A DNA stretch of 47,041 nt from Symploca sp. SIO2E6 (GTDB taxonomy: Bacteria; Cyanobacteriota; Cyanobacteriia; Cyanobacteriales; Coleofasciculaceae). The stretch is from positions 1 through 47,041 of the forward strand of contig JAAHGR010000030.1 in the NCBI GenBank assembly GCA_010672425.1. The letters run 5' to 3'. A program made the position numbers and the translations under genes. How positions within the stretch are numbered: position 1 is the first letter of the stretch; every line of letters starts with the position of its first letter. The notes beneath the pieces were generated by a model. The model ran no database searches, was not told the DNA's origin, and saw only the letters and a list, made by a program, of their open reading frames with translations. Positions 41,045 through 47,041 of the stretch are shown here, piece by piece.

Positions 41045-44000
41045 TTAGTTTTGACAAGATGGTTGAGGTTGCCATGCCCCTTGGTTATTGGCGGTTGGGA
41101 CATCAGCAGTAAGCATCACGTTACCTTGAGAGTCGATAATCCAGCCTTGGGCTTCGACGAGGGGTTGGGGGGAAGCAAACGAAATTTGGCCTGATACCAA
41201 ATCCGGCACAGATACCCCCGTTATATCCCACCCTGTAGAGACGTTGCATGCAACATCTCTACAGGGTTTTGCGGTTTTATCAAAACGGGGGTGGTTAACC
41301 CGGATTTGGTATGAGACTTCCCTTCCCCGCGTCCCCGCGTCCCCGCGTCCCCGCGTCTGCTGCTCACTTCCCCGCGTCTCCGCATCCCCGCGTCCCCGCG
41401 TCTGCTGCTCATTAACAACTGTACCTAAGTCTGCCATAGCTCGCTGTGAACTAAGCATATCTGTAGGACTAGGGGGCAATCCATCCCTGCCTGTTACTGT
41501 AAATTCATTCCTGCCGCTTCCACTTGGGGAGCAGGTTTGGTCTAGTTGAGGCGCTGCGGTGTCGATGGGGAGTTCGCTTAATCCTTGACTGGGGTCAATG
41601 GCTAGGGAATTGATGGTGATTTGACCGGAAATACCAAAGTCGGAACTTGCATCTATATCGTTAGTGCGATTACCATCAATTGCTTGTCGTTCTCGGATAC
41701 CATAGAGACCCAAGTTGGAAGTAATGTCGATACGTCCTCCATTTCCCCCTTCGGCTTTGGCAATGATATCACTACCATTTGCTCCGGTTGCCGGGAAGGC
41801 AACGAAGATACCCTCCTCTGAGGTAAGATTAATAGTAATGTTACCGCCGTTAGCCTCTCCAATTGCTGCAGCAGAAATGAGGCTTTCGTTGCTCAGAAAC
41901 AGAGCATCGGCTAATTCTAGGTGGATATTAGCTCCCAGTTGTGAACCATTACCTCCGGTGATAGCCGTGAGTTTTCCCCGATTTAAATTAAGGGTATCGG
42001 CGGTGATGGAGAGATTACCTGCTTGTCCAGAGGGACTACTGACGGTTACTTGTGCGCCGTCTTCAATCTTCACCTGAGTTGCGGTAATTGTCACATTACC
42101 AGCACTACCGCCATCCGTCGCTTCTGCTAGAATACCGCCATTACCATTTGTTAGAGTGCCACTCAAGTTAACAGAATCGAAAGCTCCTACGGTAACACTT
42201 CCTGCTTGACCCGTTTGAGTCGAGGTAGAAATTAAGCTCTGGTTTACCTGTAATGTATCTAATCCTCTAATGGTGATATCTCCACCTTGGTTAGCAGAAA
42301 CATTACTGGCTAATATTTCAGCCGCATTTGCTAAATTAAGTTGAGAGGTATTGAGATTAATACCCCCTGCATTACCTCCTTCCCCTTCGGCTTGGGCTGA
42401 AATGCGACTCTGGTTGAGGTTAACTGAGGCGCCCCGATTGTCTGCTTGGTTGAGGTTGATACTACCAGCTTGACCGGTTTGAGTTGAAGCTGAGATACTG
42501 CTGTTATTAGTTAAGTCTAAGGTATTGATATTGTTCAGGCTGATATTGGCAGGATTGGTAGAGCCTCCGCCATCAGTTTCGGCACTGATGTGACCATTAT
42601 CAAGATTAATACCACTGGCACTAATACTGACATCACCAGCAATACCGTTACCATTGTCACTACTAACGGCAACTCGCGCTCCTTCCTCAATCGATAATTG
42701 TTGAGTATTAATTTGGATACCACCGGCATCACCACCATCGCTGGCTTCTGCTAAAATACCGCCACTACCATTTGTTAGAGTGCCACTCAAGTTAACCGAC
42801 TCGGAGACTCCTACGGTAACATTTCCGGCTTGTCCTGTTTGAGTCGAGGTGGAAATTAAGCTTCTCGTTACCTCTAATTTCTCTAATCCTCGTAAGGTGA
42901 TGTCTCCTCCCTGGTTGGCGGAAACATTACTCGCTAGGATTTGAGCAGCATTTGCTAAACTCAGTTGAGAGGTATTGAGATTAATGCCCCCTGCATTACC
43001 TCCTTCCCCTTCGGCTTGAGCTGAAATACTGCTATTGTTAAGGGTAACTGAAGCAGCTGGATTGTCTGCTTGGTTGAGGTTAATACTACCAGCTTGACCG
43101 GTTTGAGTCGAGGTGGAAATTAAGCTCTCAATTACCTGTAATGTATCTAATCCTCGTAAGGTGATGTCTCCACCTTGGTTAGCAGAAACATTACTGGCTA
43201 AGATAGAAGCAGCATTTGCTAAATTAAGTTGAGAGGTGTGAAGATTAATGCCTCCTGCATTACCTCCTTCCCTTTCGGCTTGAGCAGAGATACTGCTATT
43301 GTTGAGGGAAACTGAAGCGGCTGGATTGCCTTGTTGGTTGAGGTTGATACTACCAGCTTGACCTGTTTGGGTGGAAGCGGATATCTCACTGCGATCGCGT
43401 AATTGTAAAGACGATAAATTCTGTAGTTGAATATTGCCACCACTACCTGTTTGTGTGGTTGCCGTTAACTTAGCTTGGTTATCCAGAAACACAGAAGGGG
43501 TATTAACTGTGAGGTTTCCTGCGGTTCCATTACCTGTACTGCTGACGGTGGCGCTAGCACCATCTTGCAGTGTCAGTTGGTTAGCTGCAATGTCTAGTTT
43601 CCCTGCGTTACCACCATTATTCGCTTCTGATGCAAGGCGGCTATTGCCAGTGAGGGTAACAGTGCCTCCTGTAGCTTGGATGGTGACATCGCCTCCAGTA
43701 CCACTCTCTGTGGAAGCGGATATTTCACTAGTATTGCTCAGTTGTAAAGACGATAAATTCTGTAGTTGAATATTGCCACCACTACCTTCCTCTGTGGTTG
43801 CCGTTAACTTAGCTTGGTTATCCAGAAGCACAGAAGGAGCATTAACTGTGAGGTTTCCTGCGGTTCCATTACCTGTACTGCTGACAGTGGCGCTAGCACC
43901 ATCTTGCAGTGTCAGTTGGTTAGCTGCAATGTCTAGTTTCCCTGCGTTACCACCATTATTCGCTTCTGATGCAAGGCGGCTATTGCCAGTGAGGGTAACA

Positions 44001-47000
44001 GTGCCTCCTGTAGCTTGGATGGTGACATCGCCTCCAGTACCACTCTCTGTGGAAGCGGATATTTCACTAGTATTGCTCAGTTGTAAAGACGATAAATTCT
44101 GTAGTTGAATATTGCCACCACTACCTTCCTCTGTGGTTGCCGTTAACTTGGCTTGGTCATCCAAAAGCACAGAAGAAGCATTAACTGTGAGGTTTCCTGC
44201 GGTTCCATTACCTGTACTGCTGACGGTGGCACTAGCACTATCTTGAAGTGTCAGTTGGTTAGTTGTAATTTCTAGCTTTCCAGCTTCACTACCTCCCTGT
44301 GTGGCTTCTGAGGACAACTGCCCATTACCACTTAAGGTAACTGAGTTAGGAGCACTAACCTCCAAGTCTCCTCCCGTACCGTTGCCTGAAGTAGAAGCTG
44401 AGATGTTTGCACCTTCAGTAAAATTGACTTGCAAATCATCGCCGCTATGGGGATTGAGGATCAGATTACCCGCATTAGCAGCTCCTCGTGTTTCGGCGAG
44501 TATACCAGTTTCAGCACCAGAGAGGTTGAGAGTGTTAGCATTGACGGTAAGATTACCACCTGTCGCTGTATTATCGGTGGAGGTAGTGGTGGTGGAAACT
44601 TGGGTTCTACCGTTAAGATTCAAGGTTGGGGTGGTAATTTCTACATTGCCTGCAATACCTGAGCCACTGGTTTCTGCTGATAACTGCCCATCTCCGCTCA
44701 AGGTAACAGAGTTGTTGGCGTTAACGGTTAAGTTTCCCCCCATACCCGTGCTAGAGGTGGAAGCTGAAATTTTAGTGCTATCCGTGACGGAAAGCAAGCC
44801 TGTGGTGAGGCTGATGTTGCCTGCATTCCCGAAACTGGATGTTTCGGCAAATATAGTTGCTCCATTGCTCAAGTCAAGCCTTCCGGCTTCAATATTAATA
44901 TTCCCACCATTACCAGTTGCGCCTGGATTCACCTCTGTACTGATAGTGCTATCATTTATTTGCACCATCTCAGTTACGCTTAAATTAATTTGACCACCCT
45001 GTCCTATGCCTAATGTTGTGGCAAATAATTCTGCTCCATTGTTCAGGTCAAGCGTTCGGGTTTGAATATTAATACTTCCACCATTACCAGGTGCGCCTAT
45101 ATTTACCTCTGTACTGATCATGCTATCATCTATTTTCACCTGATCAGTAATAATTAAATTAATTTCACCTGCATCCCCTGTGCCTGTTTTGGCAAATATT
45201 TCTGCTCCACTGCTTAGCTCAAGCGTTCGGGCTTGAATGTTAATAATCCCACCATCTTCAGTTGCGTCATCATTCACAGTTGTGGTGATTTTGCCCTTAT
45301 TTACGATACGCAGCTCATCAGTTATGTTTAAATTAACTTCACCTGCTATCGCTGAGCCAAAAGTTGTTGTAGTGATTACGGTGTCATCCAGGGTTAATGA
45401 AGGAGCGTTGATCTCAATGTCGCCAACTTGGCCGTCGTTGGCATCTGTACCAATAGTAAGTCTCGCTAAATTTAGTGGATTCTGACTCTCAAAAGTAATT
45501 TTTCCAGATTGACCACCTCGGCTAGATTGACTTGTAATATCTAGTAATGAAAAATTGTTACGTCCGTTAGTATTATTACTATTATTAAGGGTAATAGTCT
45601 GGGCTTGGACGGTAATATTTCCTGCATCACCAGTTTGACCACTATCCTTCAAATCATTAAAATTGATAGCATTGAAGTTTCTAGTTGTGGTCACCAGGAC
45701 ACCATTTTCGTTGCCAGTAACGCTAATGTCACCTTGAAGTGCCTGTAAAGTAATATCTCCCGTATTTCCTGAAATACCCCCTTGATCAGCAATCGATTGG
45801 GTTAATATTCCCCCAGTAACAGTGATATCACCATCGGAACTGGTGATTTGAACGCTTCCAGAATTCCCCGCCGTTGCGTTAGCAGTGTTGGTAAAAGCAG
45901 AGGCATTAATTGCTCCGTTAAACAAGTTTGTTAAGTCTGATGTGATGGAGATATTTCCTTTAGCCTGGACGGTAATATTTCCTGCATCACCAGTTTGACC
46001 AATACCATTCAAGTTATTATTATTAACATTTCTAGTCATGGTCACCAGGGCACCATTGTCGTTGCCGATCACACTAATCTCACCTTGAAGCGCCTGTAAC
46101 GTAATATCTCCGGCATCTCCTGAAATACCCCCCTTATCAGCAGTTGAATTCGTGAATATTCCGCCATTAACAGTGATATTACCCTCGGCACTAGTGAGTT
46201 TAACACCCCCAGTATTCCCCGCCGTTGCGTTGGCATCGTTTGTAAAAGCAGAGGTATTAATTGCTCCGTGCCCCGGGTTTGTTAACTGTGATGCGATAGA
46301 GATATTTTTCTGAGCCAGGACGGTAATATTTCCTCCATTTCCCATATTTCTATTCTGATCAACACCATTAGGAAAAGTACCTAGGGCGAATGTTCCCAGA
46401 TTATTTCCTCCTAATACATCAACTGTCCCTTTAGAGTCGAGGTGGATATTTCCGCCATTGCCACCCGGGTTATAGTTAGGAACCGATATTTGTTTAGCTG
46501 TGATATTTCCCTGCAAATCAGGATTAGGATCATACTGATTGGTTAAGAAAACCAACCCTCCTTGATTGATGATAGAGCCATTGATTGTGATATCGGCACT
46601 GCTAGGAGTATTAGTAGAATTCAGATTTATCGGAGTAGGATTGCCTGTAAGTCCAGGAGTACCAACAGCAGTCGTTCCTGCCCTAATATCCAGCGTCGGT
46701 ACATTCTTACCGTCAATGTTTACTACTGTTGTCCTATCAGAAAGAGTCACTGTCTCCTGAATTCCATTCGTTGCGTCAGCACCTGTAATCTCGATATCAC
46801 CTGTAACCTTGACACTCCCCCCGGCAAAAATATGCAGCGAGGCTCCTACATAACTATCAAAACTCACATCTCCATTCGCCCGAATCACCGGATCATTAGG
46901 ACTTAACCAACTCCCAGGATTACTATCCAACTGTTCAATCTGAAAAGTACCCCCACTCCAGTAGTGAGCATCACCGATGATATTATTAGCTGAACGCAAC

Positions 47001-47041
47001 ACCAGATTTCCACCGGAAAACAAGCCACTATCGGGGTGATA
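41045..47041 (-). CDS. Filamentous-haemagglutinin-like (two-partner secretion) exoprotein, 5' end outside window
   Basis: The frame is open to the window edge and covers about 1998 residues of the C-terminal portion. It begins YHPDSGLFSGGNLVLRSANN, GDAHYWSGGTF, VIRANGDVSFDSYVGASLHI, the part that follows the secretion domain in cyanobacterial TpsA-type proteins, and continues as a long beta-helix of GGxIxxNxxxLxLxxxxxIxA-type units, ending in a cysteine-containing tail (LDQTCSPSGSGRN ... PQPSCQN). Expected location is the cell surface or medium. Odd features: a 339-bp duplicated unit (43434-44111), a repeat array (41325-41413) and a whole miniature element (41195-41311) translated in frame near the C-terminus. 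A TpsB partner is not in the window. Confidence 0.88.
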   Translation of the reverse strand, partial: YHPDSGLFSGGNLVLRSANNIIGDAHYWSGGTFQIEQLDSNPGSWLSPNDPVIRANGDVSFDSYVGASLHIFAGGSVKVTGDIEITGADATNGIQETVTLSDRTTVVNIDGKNVPTLDIRAGTTAVGTPGLTGNPTPINLNSTNTPSSADITINGSIINQGGLVFLTNQYDPNPDLQGNITAKQISVPNYNPGGNGGNIHLDSKGTVDVLGGNNLGTFALGTFPNGVDQNRNMGNGGNITVLAQKNISIASQLTNPGHGAINTSAFTNDANATAGNTGGVKLTSAEGNITVNGGIFTNSTADKGGISGDAGDITLQALQGEISVIGNDNGALVTMTRNVNNNNLNGIGQTGDAGNITVQAKGNISITSDLTNLFNGAINASAFTNTANATAGNSGSVQITSSDGDITVTGGILTQSIADQGGISGNTGDITLQALQGDISVTGNENGVLVTTTRNFNAINFNDLKDSGQTGDAGNITVQAQTITLNNSNNTNGRNNFSLLDITSQSSRGGQSGKITFESQNPLNLARLTIGTDANDGQVGDIEINAPSLTLDDTVITTTTFGSAIAGEVNLNITDELRIVNKGKITTTVNDDATEDGGIINIQARTLELSSGAEIFAKTGTGDAGEINLIITDQVKIDDSMISTEVNIGAPGNGGSINIQTRTLDLNNGAELFATTLGIGQGGQINLSVTEMVQINDSTISTEVNPGATGNGGNINIEAGRLDLSNGATIFAETSSFGNAGNISLTTGLLSVTDSTKISASTSSTGMGGNLTVNANNSVTLSGDGQLSAETSGSGIAGNVEITTPTLNLNGRTQVSTTTTSTDNTATGGNLTVNANTLNLSGAETGILAETRGAANAGNLILNPHSGDDLQVNFTEGANISASTSGNGTGGDLEVSAPNSVTLSGNGQLSSEATQGGSEAGKLEITTNQLTLQDSASATVSSTGNGTAGNLTVNASSVLLDDQAKLTATTEEGSGGNIQLQNLSSLQLSNTSEISASTESGTGGDVTIQATGGTVTLTGNSRLASEANNGGNAGKLDIAANQLTLQDGASATVSSTGNGTAGNLTVNAPSVLLDNQAKLTATTEEGSGGNIQLQNLSSLQLSNTSEISASTESGTGGDVTIQATGGTVTLTGNSRLASEANNGGNAGKLDIAANQLTLQDGASATVSSTGNGTAGNLTVNTPSVFLDNQAKLTATTQTGSGGNIQLQNLSSLQLRDRSEISASTQTGQAGSINLNQQGNPAASVSLNNSSISAQAEREGGNAGGINLHTSQLNLANAASILASNVSANQGGDITLRGLDTLQVIESLISTSTQTGQAGSINLNQADNPAASVTLNNSSISAQAEGEGGNAGGINLNTSQLSLANAAQILASNVSANQGGDITLRGLEKLEVTRSLISTSTQTGQAGNVTVGVSESVNLSGTLTNGSGGILAEASDGGDAGGIQINTQQLSIEEGARVAVSSDNGNGIAGDVSISASGINLDNGHISAETDGGGSTNPANISLNNINTLDLTNNSSISASTQTGQAGSINLNQADNRGASVNLNQSRISAQAEGEGGNAGGINLNTSQLNLANAAEILASNVSANQGGDITIRGLDTLQVNQSLISTSTQTGQAGSVTVGAFDSVNLSGTLTNGNGGILAEATDGGSAGNVTITATQVKIEDGAQVTVSSPSGQAGNLSITADTLNLNRGKLTAITGGNGSQLGANIHLELADALFLSNESLISAAAIGEANGGNITINLTSEEGIFVAFPATGANGSDIIAKAEGGNGGRIDITSNLGLYGIRERQAIDGNRTNDIDASSDFGISGQITINSLAIDPSQGLSELPIDTAAPQLDQTCSPSGSGRNEFTVTGRDGLPPSPTDMLSSQRAMADLGTVVNEQQTRGRGDAETRGSEQQTRGRGDAGTRGREVSYQIRVNHPRFDKTAKPCRDVACNVSTGWDITGVSVPDLVSGQISFASPQPLVEAQGWIIDSQGNVMLTADVPTANNQGAWQPQPSCQN
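41195..41311. mobile_element. 117-bp MITE, TACCAAATCCGG family, in frame in the exoprotein gene
   Basis: Same terminal repeats as 22389-22506 (TACCAAATCCGG, CCGGATTTGGTA) and flanked by TGA on both sides. With the 3-bp duplication it adds 120 bases, 40 codons, and is open in the - strand frame (encoding YQIRVNHPRF...TGVSVPDLV). Confidence 0.88.
41325..41413. repeat. CCCCGCGTC array translated in the exoprotein
   Basis: Nine-base units plus a CTGCTGCTCA spacer, in frame, encoding two EQQTRGRGDAxTRG-type segments. Directly next to the miniature element. Confidence 0.88.
43434..44111. repeat. 339-bp tandem duplication in the exoprotein gene
   Basis: Two copies (43434-43772 and 43773-44111) differ at only a few positions, most of them in the first 60 bases; a third, more diverged copy starts at 44112. 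Each adds 113 residues of beta-helix. Confidence 0.88.

Noticed and set aside
43434..44108. Two identical 111-codon + strand frames
   Set aside because: They mirror the 339-bp duplication in the exoprotein gene on the - strand and have no independent support.
44301..44993. Long + strand open frame (230 codons) antisense to the exoprotein
   Set aside because: It is the shadow of a repetitive, codon-biased beta-helix gene; the encoded sequence is low complexity and has no start signals.

Overview
The window looks like chromosomal DNA of a filamentous cyanobacterium of the Moorena/Lyngbya/Microcoleus kind. This is inferred from the frequent GCGATCGC (HIP1) octamers, many 7-9 bp tandem repeat arrays (GGGAATT, TTGTTGG, CCTAACA, CCCCGCGTC) between genes, dispersed palindromic elements, several toxin-antitoxin and Uma2 genes, and typical cyanobacterial proteins (Ser/Thr kinase with pentapeptide repeats, CHAT-TPR protein, very large haemagglutinin-type exoprotein). 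I could not run a search, so genus is a guess.

Layout. 1-6122: a + strand sugar-nucleotide/polysaccharide operon: end of an L-2-hydroxyglutarate oxidase-like FAD enzyme, nucleotidyltransferase, RmlC-like epimerase, COG4091-type dehydrogenase, UDP-glucuronate decarboxylase-like SDR, UDP-glucose 6-dehydrogenase. 6123-10320: a repeat island in which two copies of a roughly 0.9 kb block flank a VapBC-type module, followed by a DUF433/PIN-like module. 10325-11610 (- strand): a repeat-interrupted gene of unknown function and, directly downstream, a structured RNA region containing a tRNA whose 3' half lies before its 5' half. 11954-12997: a PhyH-family dioxygenase. 12998-14299: non-coding palindromes. 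14300-17690: DUF502 membrane protein, NusB and FtsY. 17917-21261: HlyD adaptor, exported unknown protein, orphan ExbD/TolR. 21478-23589: Uma2 gene plus decayed toxin-antitoxin and restriction remnants, one cut by a miniature element. 23770-27420 (- strand): coiled-coil protein, RNase II/R, S18, L33, RDD protein. 27690-30438: gene remnants around an exported TenA/PqqC-like protein. 30694-37239: MoeA, Ser/Thr kinase, PheT, YciI. 37369-47041 (- strand): CHAT-TPR protein and the C-terminal about 2000 residues of a filamentous-haemagglutinin-like exoprotein.

Most housekeeping genes look intact and are separated by tandem-repeat arrays; some arrays supply stop or start codons and some have entered reading frames. 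The accessory genes (Uma2, toxins, restriction-like proteins) are largely fragments.

The strongest candidate for something undescribed is the permuted tRNA at 10435-10508 and the structured RNA around it. Both the 7-bp acceptor stem and the 5-bp anticodon stem pair perfectly between the two swapped halves, the 3' end carries an encoded CCA, and an outer 8-bp helix brackets the whole.
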